Source: an uncultured Lachnospiraceae bacterium (GTDB lineage: Bacteria > Bacillota > Clostridia > Lachnospirales > Lachnospiraceae). Taken from it: a stretch of DNA of 64,000 bases. The translations under genes were made by a program, and so were the position numbers. The notes beneath the pieces are model-generated. The model saw only the letters and a program-made list of their open reading frames with translations. It had not been told where the DNA came from and made no database searches. The stretch spans positions 24,224-88,223 of the forward strand of contig URMK01000025.1 of assembly GCA_900548905.1 (NCBI GenBank), written 5' to 3'. Within the stretch, counting starts at the first letter, position 1. The number at the start of each line of letters is the position of its first letter. Below are positions 52,928 through 61,923 of the stretch, piece after piece.

Positions 52928-53518
52928 CTATTCAACTTGAAAAATCTTCCGGTTATATGTATCAGAATCTACTACGGATACAAGGCAATTAAGCCAGCTA
53001 AGCTTTTTCTTTATACTTTTTTGCAGTTCACTCATAATTGTTGTTTTTCGACGTGACTCACAACCAAAAGCGCCTTCCAGAAATAAGATAATCAGTAACT
53101 GACTTTTCCCGGACCGAATGGAATCGGATATCATTATTTCAGCATATTCATACAATTCCTCAGCTGCCGTACATCCGGAAATTTTCGTATAAGCACCAAC
53201 CAGGCCATTGATAGTCATAGCAATCTTTTTGGCGACTTCTATATCCAGGCTTTCTCTTTTTTCAGTATTAACAGTTGTATGTGCAGTACTGACTTTTCTG
53301 TTGTTGGGATAAATTCTCCAATTATTATCTGCTTCATGTCCGCTGCAATTTTTAATTTCAGTTAGTATCAGCCGTCCGTTTTGAATCGATATAATGTCTA
53401 CACCTTTTGCCTCCGGCAACTGTTTCATATAATTGCAGTAAAAATTACTTTCATCATATTTTTTAGCTCTGACATTTCCAGCAAACCTAAATTTCAATCC
53501 GCTTTCTTCAATTACCAT
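52928..53518 (-). CDS. Putative PD-(D/E)xK-type nuclease partner of an AAA ATPase
   Basis: A 196-residue soluble protein I do not recognise as a named family. It shows Asp41 in 'KGVDIISIQNGRLILTEIKN' followed by Glu54-x-Lys56, the D-x12-ExK spacing of PD-(D/E)xK nuclease cores, with hydrophobic strands around both. The C-terminal half is helical ('YEYAEIMISDSI', 'KSQLLIILFLEG'). Its ATG lies inside the 3' end of the ATPase gene (11-nt overlap) with AGGA upstream, so it is translationally coupled. Clear AT-rich codon use unlike the genes around it. Most likely the effector of a two-gene defence-like module; catalysis is inferred from the motif only. Confidence 0.6.
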   Translation of the reverse strand: MVIEESGLKFRFAGNVRAKKYDESNFYCNYMKQLPEAKGVDIISIQNGRLILTEIKNCSGHEADNNWRIYPNNRKVSTAHTTVNTEKRESLDIEVAKKIAMTINGLVGAYTKISGCTAAEELYEYAEIMISDSIRSGKSQLLIILFLEGAFGCESRRKTTIMSELQKSIKKKLSWLNCLVSVVDSDTYNRKIFQVE

Positions 53519-54566
53519 ATATTATTTCCTGCTCCCTCATATACATTGCATCAAACTCATCCATAATGGAATTATGCTCTAATTCGGAAACACGTTCTGC
53601 AGATGTATATTTAATCTTTGAATTATCATCTCTGAATAAAGAAACGAACTTAAAATTCAGATTTGCCTTATTAAGCTCCGGATAAGCTGAAATCAGATTA
53701 AAACTTTGCTGTACGAAATAGTCATGGGTTGTAATAAATATCTGCACTCCCATTTTGGCAAGTTCCACAACTGCTTCTGCTATAGATTTCATCATTTTGG
53801 GGTTCATATTTGTTTCGGGTTCATCCCAAAACAGAATAGAATTTTTGTCTAAACTTCCTGAGCTAATCAGATATATGATGGTTGCCAGTTTCCTATATCC
53901 TTCGGAAACAAGACCCATTTCAAATTCACCAGCCCCTTTTAGTTTTAAATAAAATTTTTTATCTCTCTGAATGATATTTCCATCCAATATCCTTTCAAAA
54001 TTTGATAACACCTGATTTTGTTCTGCTGTATTTGCGCCTCTTTTCAGTGGCTTATCCAACAGTTTGGTAAGATCATAATACATCTCTTCAAAATCAATGT
54101 GATATTCCTCATATAATGACTGAAAGTGCTCCGTCGCAGAAATCATTTCTTTCGGCGGAAGATATATTGGTTCAAATTTTTGATAATCAGCTACATTAAT
54201 TTCAACATCCGCATGGCGCTCCTGACGATTTCCGAATCCTATAGATATCTTTCCCTTTTTCTCCAGACATAAAATTATATCGGTTCTGTTACTGCCCTGT
54301 ATTCTGCTTACAAGTCTGCCAATTTTTCCTTCATCAGGCCGAAAAACGCCTTGCATTTTTTTTACAATTCCATCCTCGATCTGCTCTTGAGTCATTAAGG
54401 AGATGTTTTTTCTTCCAATAGGTTTTAAGGAAGAATACATTAATTTTAATAAAGTAGTTTTTCCCGTACTGTTTTCTCCGCTGATAATGTTTATATTTGG
54501 TGACCAATCTATTCTTAAGTTATCAAAAAGCATAAAATTGTTAACCTGGATATTAGATATTTTCAT
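53508..54566 (-). CDS. AAA/ABC-like ATPase of a defence-like module
   Basis: A 352-residue RecF/OLD-type ATPase. Walker A 'GENSTGKTT' at 30-38, 'YLPPKEM' at 135-141 as Q-loop-like element, signature-like 'LVSEGYRKL' at 219-227, Walker B 'ILFWDEPE' at 244-251, and the switch His281 in 'FITTHD'. It lacks the TOPRIM domain of OLD proteins; the coiled-coil between the ATPase halves is short. AGAGGTGAACGG precedes the ATG. It forms an operon with the nuclease-like gene and has its own strong promoter. AT-rich compared with the window, suggesting acquisition by transfer. Role in phage or plasmid defence is inferred from architecture. Confidence 0.8.
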   Translation of the reverse strand: MKISNIQVNNFMLFDNLRIDWSPNINIISGENSTGKTTLLKLMYSSLKPIGRKNISLMTQEQIEDGIVKKMQGVFRPDEGKIGRLVSRIQGSNRTDIILCLEKKGKISIGFGNRQERHADVEINVADYQKFEPIYLPPKEMISATEHFQSLYEEYHIDFEEMYYDLTKLLDKPLKRGANTAEQNQVLSNFERILDGNIIQRDKKFYLKLKGAGEFEMGLVSEGYRKLATIIYLISSGSLDKNSILFWDEPETNMNPKMMKSIAEAVVELAKMGVQIFITTHDYFVQQSFNLISAYPELNKANLNFKFVSLFRDDNSKIKYTSAERVSELEHNSIMDEFDAMYMREQEIIYGN

Positions 54567-54677
54567 CCGTTCACCTCTTTATTATTTTCTATATTCTTAT
54601 CATATTTCATGAGTAATAATCATTACCGGAGCGTCTGCTTATATTTTCTCTGTTCAGTATCATTACGATTATCTTCA

Positions 54678-54706
54678 ATTATACCCGAATCACAATTATG
54701 TTACAA
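54678..54706 (-). promoter_or_regulatory. Strong promoter of the ATPase/nuclease module
   Basis: On the minus strand TTGTAA (54701-54706) and a perfect TATAAT (54678-54683) are 17 nt apart. This gives a leader of about 105 nt before the ATPase start. The rest of the 226-bp AT-rich gap (54567-54792) shows no gene or clear terminator. Confidence 0.65.
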
Positions 54707-54792
54707 CAAATCAAATTGTACCCCTTCGCTTTTTTCATTACAGAATATTTATTTTCCGAAAAACATAAAACCTGATTGTCATAAGAATTTAC

Positions 54793-55476
54793 TTAATATT
54801 TATCACTTACAATATTCTTCAGTTTTTCCCTTCCCTTATTAGAATCTTTAATTTCCTCCAACAGCTTTCCGTAAAACATAACTGCCGCCGCCTTCCTTCC
54901 CGCCGCCAGTTCCGCCCCACGCCTTGTAAAGAACCGGTCATACAGCGTCTCCAGCTTGCGCTTATATTCCCTGAAAAAACAATCCTCCCCGTCTCCGGAA
55001 CCGTCATCCACAGTCCCGTCGCTGTTCTTCGTATAGAGAGGACAGCCCGTCTCACCGGCATAAAGCAAGGTCCGCGCTATTCCTATAGCGCCTGTCACAT
55101 CCAGTTTATCCGCATCAAATACGATTCTGGCTTCGGCCGAAACAGGCGGTTTATCCGAACGGAACCGGTGTGCGGCTATCGCCTCTTTCACTCTGCCGGC
55201 CCGTTCCTTCGTCCAGCCATTCTCCAGAAGAAAACCAAAAGCCTTATCTCCGCCCACAGCCGCATGGCACAGGGCGGGATTTTCAAACTGCTCTTTGCGC
55301 CCGATATCGTGCAGGAGGCAGGCTGTGATTAAGATCTCATAATCCACATCCTTCTCCCCGGATGCAATATCCAGCGCCGTATATAACACCCGGTAAATAT
55401 GCTCCTTATCATGGGCGCTGTCTTCCATACAGGAAAGCATATAGGCTTCTGTTTTTTCAAACGCTTTCCAATTCAT
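54793..55476 (-). CDS. HD-domain phosphohydrolase
   Basis: A 227-residue HD protein. Metal ligands are visible in 'AHDKEHIYRVL' (His), 'ACLLHDIGRKE' (the HD pair), 'AIAAHRFRS' (His) and 'IVFDADKLD' (Asp). This is the YedJ/YpgQ-like group of nucleotide or related phosphohydrolases. ATG 55476 has AAAGGAGAGG upstream and overlaps the EamA gene end by 20 nt, so the two are co-expressed. No substrate can be named. Confidence 0.88.
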   Translation of the reverse strand: MNWKAFEKTEAYMLSCMEDSAHDKEHIYRVLYTALDIASGEKDVDYEILITACLLHDIGRKEQFENPALCHAAVGGDKAFGFLLENGWTKERAGRVKEAIAAHRFRSDKPPVSAEARIVFDADKLDVTGAIGIARTLLYAGETGCPLYTKNSDGTVDDGSGDGEDCFFREYKRKLETLYDRFFTRRGAELAAGRKAAAVMFYGKLLEEIKDSNKGREKLKNIVSDKY

Positions 55477-56437
55477 CCTCTCTCCTCTCCTTTCCCGCAC
55501 CTGCCGGCCCGTTCACAATCATAATACCCACACATACGAGAAGCAATGCCGCCACGCCGGTCAGGCCGAAGGCCTGGCTGCTTTCTCCGAGAAACAGTGC
55601 GGAAAGCAGGACGCCGAATACCGGGTTCATGAACCCGAACACCGCCACTCTCGCCACCGGGTTATATTTCAGGAGAATTCCCCACAGCGTATAGGCGGCT
55701 GCGGAAATAAAAGCCATATACAGAAGCAGCCCCAACCCAGCCGGCCCTGCTCCGTCAAAGCGGATTCTGCCGCCCGCGGCCAGGCCGAAGCAGGTAAGTG
55801 CGATCCCGCCCGCTAAAAACTGCCAGCCGCTCAGCGTTACCGGATTTTCTTTGTCCGAATACCGCTTAATCAGGGCTGATGAAAAAGCATAGCTCACCGC
55901 AGAAAGGAAAATAAACCCTTCTCCCAGGAAAGAAAAATTCATATCCAGGCTTTGGCCGCCGACGTTGATGAGCACTACACCTGCAAACCCTGCCGCGCAG
56001 CCGAGTACTTTTTTAGCCGTAAGCTTTTCCATACGAAAGATGACTACAGCCACAAGTATGGAAAGAAAGACATTGGAGGCGCCGATGATGGAGGATTTCA
56101 CTCCGGAGGTATGGGCCAGTCCAATGTAGAAGAAAATATATTGTCCCACAGTCTGTACCATCGCCAGCTTAAGTACCATATGCAGGCTTGTCCTCGCAGG
56201 CACCAAAGGCTTTCTGCTAAGGAGGCTGCCGAACGCAATGACAAGAATACCGGCAAGGGTAAACCTTGTCCCGGCAAATACGATCTGGGAAGCGCTGTCC
56301 GAAGCACCGATTGCAAACAGCTCATATCCAAGCTTGATACAAGGGAAGGCGCTGCCCCAGAGAAAACAGCAAATAAGGGCGCAGATAAACACAACGCCCG
56401 TTTTGTTCATATGTGATTGTGCAGAAGAAGAATTCAT
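55457..56437 (-). CDS. EamA/DMT family transporter
   Basis: A 326-residue membrane protein with ten predicted helices in two EamA repeats ('ALICCFLWGSAFPCIKLGYEL' opens the first, 'GEGFIFLSAVSYAFSSALIKRYS' the second). Drug/metabolite transporters of this type usually export amino acids or related metabolites. AAAGGAG lies 10 nt upstream of the ATG; an internal ATG at residue 10 is possible. First in an operon with the HD gene. Confidence 0.88.
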   Translation of the reverse strand: MNSSSAQSHMNKTGVVFICALICCFLWGSAFPCIKLGYELFAIGASDSASQIVFAGTRFTLAGILVIAFGSLLSRKPLVPARTSLHMVLKLAMVQTVGQYIFFYIGLAHTSGVKSSIIGASNVFLSILVAVVIFRMEKLTAKKVLGCAAGFAGVVLINVGGQSLDMNFSFLGEGFIFLSAVSYAFSSALIKRYSDKENPVTLSGWQFLAGGIALTCFGLAAGGRIRFDGAGPAGLGLLLYMAFISAAAYTLWGILLKYNPVARVAVFGFMNPVFGVLLSALFLGESSQAFGLTGVAALLLVCVGIMIVNGPAGAGKERREDELESV

Positions 56438-56543
56438 TGGTTTCAGGCTCCTTTATTGTTTTTGTTGCTTCCTGCCTTTATTACCTTACTTCCTTTTCTT
56501 CTGTTTTGCAAGTCCTGCCTCCATAATATCTGCCCCCTCCTGC

Positions 56544-56575
56544 GCCGTTCCCGTCCAAAAGCGGGCGGGAACGGC
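56544..56575. terminator. GC-rich hairpin after the ABC exporter operon
   Basis: GCCGTTCCCG (56544-56553) and CGGGAACGGC (56566-56575) pair perfectly around 12 nt, between the exporter stop and the EamA gene promoter region. No T-run follows, so termination would be imperfect. Confidence 0.45.
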
Positions 56576-56598
56576 GGCACAGGGGCGGAGGAAAAAGT

Positions 56599-58515
56599 CT
56601 ATGCAAACTTTCCCGTATAAAGCTGATAATATTTTCCTTTTTCCTCCATCAGCTGCTCATGGTTCCCCCGTTCAATGATCCTGCCCTGTTCCATAACCAT
56701 GATACAGTCGGCATTCCGGATCGTGGACAGCCGGTGGGCGATGACAAAGGTGGTTCTCCCCTTCATGAGTTCATCCATTCCCTTCTGCACAAGCTTTTCC
56801 GTTCTGGTATCAATGGAGGAAGTGGCTTCGTCCAGAATCAGTACCGGCGGATCCGCCACCGCGGCACGGGCAATGGCTAAAAGCTGTCTCTGCCCCTGGC
56901 TCAGGCTGCCCCCGTCTCCGGTGAGGACGGTCTGGTAGCCTTCCGGGAGCCGCCGGATAAAGCCATCCGCATTGGCCAGCTTTGCCGCCGCCCGGCATTC
57001 ATCGTCAGTGGCCTCCAGACGGCCGTAACGGATATTATCCATTACCGTTCCTGTAAATAGGTGGGTATCCTGAAGGACTATGCCAAGGGAACGGCGCAGA
57101 TCGGCTTTTTTAATCTTATTAATATTGATGTTGTCATAGCGGATTTTTCCATCCTGGATATCATAAAAACGGTTAATCAGGTTGGTGATTGTGGTTTTTC
57201 CGGCCCCGGTGCTTCCCACAAAAGCCAGCTTCTGCCCCGGTTCGGCAAACATTTTTATGTTGTGAAGGACAATTTTTTCTATATCGTAGCCGAAATCCAC
57301 ATCATGAAAGGTTACATCCCCTTCCAGTTTCGTATAGGTTATCGTTCCTTCCGCCTTATGCGGATGCTTCCATGCCCATATACCGGTACGTTCATGGGCT
57401 TCTGTCACGGAACCATCCGGCATCTGACGAGCATTTACCAGTTCCACATAACCGTCGTCGGTTTCCGGGGCTTCATCCAGCAGGGCAAATACACGTCCCG
57501 CCCCTGCCATAGCCATTACAATGCTGTTCATCTGCTGGCTTATCTGGGTAATGGGCTGGGTAAAGTTTTTATTCAGGGTAAGAAACGAAACCAGAGTTCC
57601 CAAAGTCAGGCCCACATATCCGTTCAGCGCCAGAACCGCCCCTAAAATAGCACAAAGCACATAGCTGATATTTCCCAGGTTGGCATTTACCGGCATCATG
57701 ATATTGGATATCCGGTTTGCCAGATCCGCACTGTTTTTCAGTTCCCCGTTTATTTCCCGGAACTGTTCCAGACTCCGTTTCTCATGGCAGAACACCTTCA
57801 CTACCTTCTGTCCTTCCATCATTTCTTCAATGTAGCCGTTCACACGTCCCAGATCCGACTGCTGTTTAACAAAATACTGTCCGGACAAACCGCTTAGCCT
57901 GCTTGTAACAAACAGCATGATACCCACCATAAACAGAGTTACCAGGGTCAGGGGAACATTCAGGATAATCATACTTACCAGGGTCATAACCACCGTGACC
58001 GCTGAATTGATAACCTGGGGAATGCTTTGCCCCATAAGCTGCCTAAGGGTATCCACATCATTGGTATAAACGGACATAATATCCCCATGGGCATGGGGAT
58101 CGAAATACTTAATGGGCAGGGATTCCATATGGGTGAAAAGCCGGATACGCAGGTTGCGCATCGTTCCCTGGCTGACATTTACCATAATCCGGTTGTAGCC
58201 ATAGGCACAGATAATGCCCGCCCCATATATGCTGGCCATCGTTCCCAAAGCCCGCAGCAAGGGTGCAAAATCAGGATTTGCCGTATTGGTTAACGGAAGG
58301 ATATAATCGTCAATAAGCGTCTGCATAAATAAGGTGCCTTTCAGAGTACACAGGGCGGCCCCTATAATACAGATAAAAACAATCCCTACTTGTATCCCGT
58401 ATCCTTTTATCATAATACCCAGAAGCCGCAGCAGGGTCTTACCCGGATTCTGTAATTTTTCGCCTGTACCGGGGCCCATTGCGTCCCGCATTTCCTTTTT
58501 CATTCTGTCAGCCAT
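56599..58515 (-). CDS. ABC exporter half, canonical ATPase site
   Basis: A 638-residue fusion of a six-helix exporter domain (about 30-335) and an ATPase domain (about 385-630). The latter has Walker A 'GSTGAGKTT', signature 'GSLSQGQRQLLAIAR' and Walker B 'ILILDEATSSID' with the catalytic Glu. It overlaps the preceding exporter gene by 8 nt, and the two make a heterodimer like TM287/288. An insertion of about 45 residues before the ATPase domain is charged. It exports lipids, peptides or drugs; cargo unknown. Confidence 0.92.
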   Translation of the reverse strand: MADRMKKEMRDAMGPGTGEKLQNPGKTLLRLLGIMIKGYGIQVGIVFICIIGAALCTLKGTLFMQTLIDDYILPLTNTANPDFAPLLRALGTMASIYGAGIICAYGYNRIMVNVSQGTMRNLRIRLFTHMESLPIKYFDPHAHGDIMSVYTNDVDTLRQLMGQSIPQVINSAVTVVMTLVSMIILNVPLTLVTLFMVGIMLFVTSRLSGLSGQYFVKQQSDLGRVNGYIEEMMEGQKVVKVFCHEKRSLEQFREINGELKNSADLANRISNIMMPVNANLGNISYVLCAILGAVLALNGYVGLTLGTLVSFLTLNKNFTQPITQISQQMNSIVMAMAGAGRVFALLDEAPETDDGYVELVNARQMPDGSVTEAHERTGIWAWKHPHKAEGTITYTKLEGDVTFHDVDFGYDIEKIVLHNIKMFAEPGQKLAFVGSTGAGKTTITNLINRFYDIQDGKIRYDNININKIKKADLRRSLGIVLQDTHLFTGTVMDNIRYGRLEATDDECRAAAKLANADGFIRRLPEGYQTVLTGDGGSLSQGQRQLLAIARAAVADPPVLILDEATSSIDTRTEKLVQKGMDELMKGRTTFVIAHRLSTIRNADCIMVMEQGRIIERGNHEQLMEEKGKYYQLYTGKFA

Positions 58516-60313
58516 TTACAGCACCTGCCTTTCCTGTTTCTTCGTCGCCGGTTCCGGGCTGCTGATCAAAATCGCCCCCGCCCTGCGTCTGCCCTTCATA
58601 AATCTCCTGATAAATAGCGTTGGAACGGAGAAGCTCTTCATGGGTTCCGAAGCCATTCAGCCTTCCGTTGTCCAGCACCACAATGCGATCCGCATCCTGG
58701 ACGGACGAAATCCGCTGGGCAATGATCAGCTTGGTGGTTCCCGGTATTTTTTCCGCAAAAGCACTCCTGATCTTCGCATCCGTTGCCGTGTCCACCGCAC
58801 TGGTGGAATCATCCAGAATCAATATCCTGGGCTTCTTTAACAATGCCCTGGCAATGCAGAGCCGCTGCTTCTGTCCGCCGGATACATTGGATCCTCCCTG
58901 CTCGATATAGGTCTCATAGCCGTCCGGGAACCGGTTTATGAATTCATCGGCACAGGCCTGCCGGCAGGCTTCCATACATTCCTCCAGGGTGGCATTTTCA
59001 TTCCCCCATCTCAGGTTTTCCAGAATCGTACCGGAAAACAGTACGTTTTTCTGCAGAACCACGGCCACCTGGTTTCTAAGGGCCTCACAATCGTATTCCT
59101 TCACATTCCGCCCGCCAACCCGGACCGCGCCTTGTGATACATCGTATAAACGGCTTACCAGGTTCACAAGGCTGGATTTGCCGCAGCCGGTACCGCCGAT
59201 AATTCCTATTGTTTCCCCGGATCGGATATGCAGATCGATGTCCGTCAGGGTTTCTTCTCTTTCTTCCCCTTCCTTCTTTTCACCCGCCTTATACGCAAAG
59301 CTCACATGGTCAAAGTCGATCCTTCCATCAGGAATATCCATAACCGGATTCTGCGCATTTTTCATATCCGGAACCTCTGTCAGCACCTGGGCAATCCGCC
59401 TGCCGCTGGCCGCACTCATGGTTACCATAACAAAGATCATAGACAGCATCATGAGTGACATCAATATGCTCATTACATAGCTGAACATGGATGTCAGCTG
59501 GCCGGTGGTAAGATTTCCCGCTACCACAAATCTGGCACCAAACCAGGAAAGCAGAAGAATGCATCCATAGACCACCAGCATCATGGCCGGATTGTTAAAG
59601 GCCAGGATACCTTCCGCTTTTGTGAAAAGCCGGTACAGGTTCTGTGCAGCCCGGGTAAATTTATCGTTTTCATAATCTTCTCTTACAAAAGCCTTTACCA
59701 CACGGATGGCGGATACATTTTCCTGGACGCTGGCATTTAAGTCATCGTATTTTTTGAATACCACATCAAATATCCGCGTCGCGTGGCTCATGATAAACAA
59801 AAGCACAACGGACAGCACCACGATAGCCGCAACAAATATCAGGCTGAGCCTCGCATTGATGGCAAAGCACATGAACATGCTGCAGATCAGCATCAGAGGC
59901 GCCCTGACCGCTATACGGAGTATCATCTGGTAGGAATTCTGTACATTTGTGACATCCGTGGTCATCCTGGTGACCAGACCTGCCGTGCTGTATTTATCTA
60001 TGTTGGAAAAAGAGAACGTCTGTATGTTTTCATACATCCCGTCCCGGAGGTTACAGGCAAAGCCGGAAGAAGCTCTGGCTGCAAAGGTACCCGCCAGGAT
60101 ACCGGAAACCAGGGAAATCGCGGCCAGAACCAGCATCAGTAAGCCGTAAGAATATACATTTTTCATATTTCCCGCTTCAATTCCCTTATCAATTATCTGT
60201 GCGGTGACAAAAGGTATCAGCACCTCCATCAGCACTTCCACCGCTGTAAAAAACGGGGTCAGTATCGAGTCTTTTTTATATTGTTTTACCTGACCGAGCA
60301 ATGTTGCAATCAT
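58508..60313 (-). CDS. ABC exporter half, degenerate ATPase site
   Basis: A 601-residue exporter subunit. Transmembrane domain about 10-320; ATPase domain with Walker A 'GGTGCGKSS' and signature 'SNVSGGQKQRLCIAR'. The Walker B end reads 'ILILDDSTSAVD', with Asp where the catalytic Glu belongs. This asymmetry is typical of heterodimeric exporters with one inactive site. It overlaps the marR gene by 4 nt upstream and the partner by 8 nt downstream. Confidence 0.92.
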   Translation of the reverse strand: MIATLLGQVKQYKKDSILTPFFTAVEVLMEVLIPFVTAQIIDKGIEAGNMKNVYSYGLLMLVLAAISLVSGILAGTFAARASSGFACNLRDGMYENIQTFSFSNIDKYSTAGLVTRMTTDVTNVQNSYQMILRIAVRAPLMLICSMFMCFAINARLSLIFVAAIVVLSVVLLFIMSHATRIFDVVFKKYDDLNASVQENVSAIRVVKAFVREDYENDKFTRAAQNLYRLFTKAEGILAFNNPAMMLVVYGCILLLSWFGARFVVAGNLTTGQLTSMFSYVMSILMSLMMLSMIFVMVTMSAASGRRIAQVLTEVPDMKNAQNPVMDIPDGRIDFDHVSFAYKAGEKKEGEEREETLTDIDLHIRSGETIGIIGGTGCGKSSLVNLVSRLYDVSQGAVRVGGRNVKEYDCEALRNQVAVVLQKNVLFSGTILENLRWGNENATLEECMEACRQACADEFINRFPDGYETYIEQGGSNVSGGQKQRLCIARALLKKPRILILDDSTSAVDTATDAKIRSAFAEKIPGTTKLIIAQRISSVQDADRIVVLDNGRLNGFGTHEELLRSNAIYQEIYEGQTQGGGDFDQQPGTGDEETGKAGAVNG

Positions 60314-60798
60314 AATATTACCTCCTCTATATTTTTCTGTCCCTGCCCTGCTGTTTCCTCACCGGATTTCAGATTTGCAAGCATCCTGCCGACTAATTGG
60401 CCCAGCTGCTCATATTCGCTTTCGGAAAAGCCCTGATATAAATATTTCTGGAATATATCCATCTTTTTATCCAGTTCTTCCTTCACCTGGCAGGCCCTGG
60501 GGGTAAGCAGTATTTGTTTCATGCGGTCGTCCCCGGAAACAGACTGCAGGTCGATATAGCCTTTCTGTCTCAGTTTTTTCAGCAGCATAGAAACAGCCGC
60601 TTTGGAAATCCCCAGTTCCATATGAATATCCCCGGAAAAGATTACCTTCTTTCCTTCCTGATCCAGAAGGAACTTCAGTACTTCACTTTGGGCTGATGTC
60701 AAATCGTTTTCTGCAAATATCTGATCCGCTCTGACGGAAGCTGTCAAACTCAGCTTTTTCAGCAGCCGCAAAACACTATCATCCTTTTTATTTTCCAT
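60310..60798 (-). CDS. MarR family transcriptional regulator
   Basis: A 162-residue winged-helix regulator with 'LTSAQSEVLKFLLDQEGKKVIFSGDIHMELGISKAAVSMLLKKLRQKGYIDLQ', recognition helix about 65-80, and wing 'SGDDRMKQILLTPRA'. It is first in the exporter operon and very likely its repressor, with dyad sites in the intergenic region ahead. GGAAAG-like site before the ATG. Confidence 0.92.
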   Translation of the reverse strand: MENKKDDSVLRLLKKLSLTASVRADQIFAENDLTSAQSEVLKFLLDQEGKKVIFSGDIHMELGISKAAVSMLLKKLRQKGYIDLQSVSGDDRMKQILLTPRACQVKEELDKKMDIFQKYLYQGFSESEYEQLGQLVGRMLANLKSGEETAGQGQKNIEEVIL

Positions 60799-60869
60799 TT
60801 ACATTCCTTTCCTATTATTTTCGGGCTTACTGTATCGGAATCCCTTCCGGAAACATCAAACCTTAAATA

Positions 60870-60899
60870 TTAACCAGTTAACTTTATTTACTAGTTTTA
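60870..60899. promoter_or_regulatory. Candidate MarR operators
   Basis: TTAACCAGTTAA (60870-60881) is an almost symmetric 12-mer and TTTACTAGTTTTA (60887-60899) a looser copy of the same dyad. Both lie between the divergent marR and lysR genes, about 75-100 bp before the marR start. MarR proteins bind such AT-rich dyads at their own promoters. Confidence 0.5.
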
Positions 60900-60991
60900 C
60901 TACAAAACCTCTGGAAAGTGAAATCGAAAAATGTTATTATTAATAAAGTAATTTTATTAATTTATTTTATAAATAAAAGGGAAATGCTATT

Positions 60992-61903
60992 ATGAACACC
61001 ATACAACTGGAATGTTTTCTTGCCGTATCAGACAATCTCAATTTTGCGCGTGCGGCCGAGCAGCTGCATATCACCCAGCCTGCAGTCACCCACCAGATCC
61101 AATCCCTGGAAGCAGAACTGAATACCCGGCTTTTTGTCCGTACCACACGTTCTGTAGAATTGACACCGGCAGGTTTTGCCTTTATCAGCGACGCCAAGGA
61201 TATCCTGGGACGGACCCGGGCGGCCAAGGCCCGGATTTCCAGCAGTGATCCCGGACATATTTCCGAATTTTCCATCGGCTGCCCCGGTATTTCCGAACAG
61301 AATCTTCTTCCTTCTGTCCTGCACACGCTCACAGAAGAATTTCCCCGGCTTCACCCGCTGATTAAAATGGGACCGTTGCCTATCATGCAGAACCAGCTGC
61401 AGGAAGAAGCGCTGCATGTGCTGTTCGGCTTTACAGAGGGGAGGGAGGAGAGCGCCGAGCTTTCCCCCGGCTCAACCAAAAAAACGGGTTCCTTTGCCCT
61501 GCTTGCCAAAACACCTGTCGCCTGTATTCTCTCTCCGGAGCATCCGCTTGCCTCCCGGAAAAGCCTTTCCAGCCGGGATTTAAAAGATCTGAGTATTCTG
61601 GCCAGTGAACCCCGTCAGACGCATCCCGTAATTTCTGCAGTCATTGCACCCCTGATCGGTCAGCGTTCCCTGGAAAATATTTATTTTTGTGACAATCTGT
61701 CTTCCATCCTCATCCTTGCCAGGGCCGGGCTGGGCTTTTCCCTGGTACCCGATATCCCGGGACAGCGGGCGGCGGGGCTTTCCTATATCCCTATGGAAAA
61801 CACACCGACCCTGCATTTCGGGCTTTATTACAAAAACCGCAGTACACATCCGGCGCTGAAGCGTTTTATTGAATTGATGCAGAATGAATTCGTCTGCCTC
61901 TGA
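60992..61903 (+). CDS. LysR family transcriptional regulator
   Basis: A 303-residue LysR-type regulator; HTH in 'LNFARAAEQLHITQPAVTHQIQSLEAEL' (about 17-44), effector domain 90-295 with 'FSIGCPGISEQNLLPSVL' and 'ARAGLGFSLVPDIPG'. AAAAGGGA precedes the ATG. It is divergent from the MarR/exporter operon and convergent with the coiled-coil protein gene; no clear target operon is adjacent. Confidence 0.92.
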   Translation: MNTIQLECFLAVSDNLNFARAAEQLHITQPAVTHQIQSLEAELNTRLFVRTTRSVELTPAGFAFISDAKDILGRTRAAKARISSSDPGHISEFSIGCPGISEQNLLPSVLHTLTEEFPRLHPLIKMGPLPIMQNQLQEEALHVLFGFTEGREESAELSPGSTKKTGSFALLAKTPVACILSPEHPLASRKSLSSRDLKDLSILASEPRQTHPVISAVIAPLIGQRSLENIYFCDNLSSILILARAGLGFSLVPDIPGQRAAGLSYIPMENTPTLHFGLYYKNRSTHPALKRFIELMQNEFVCL

Positions 61904-61923
61904 CAAAACCGATTAAGATCCCG

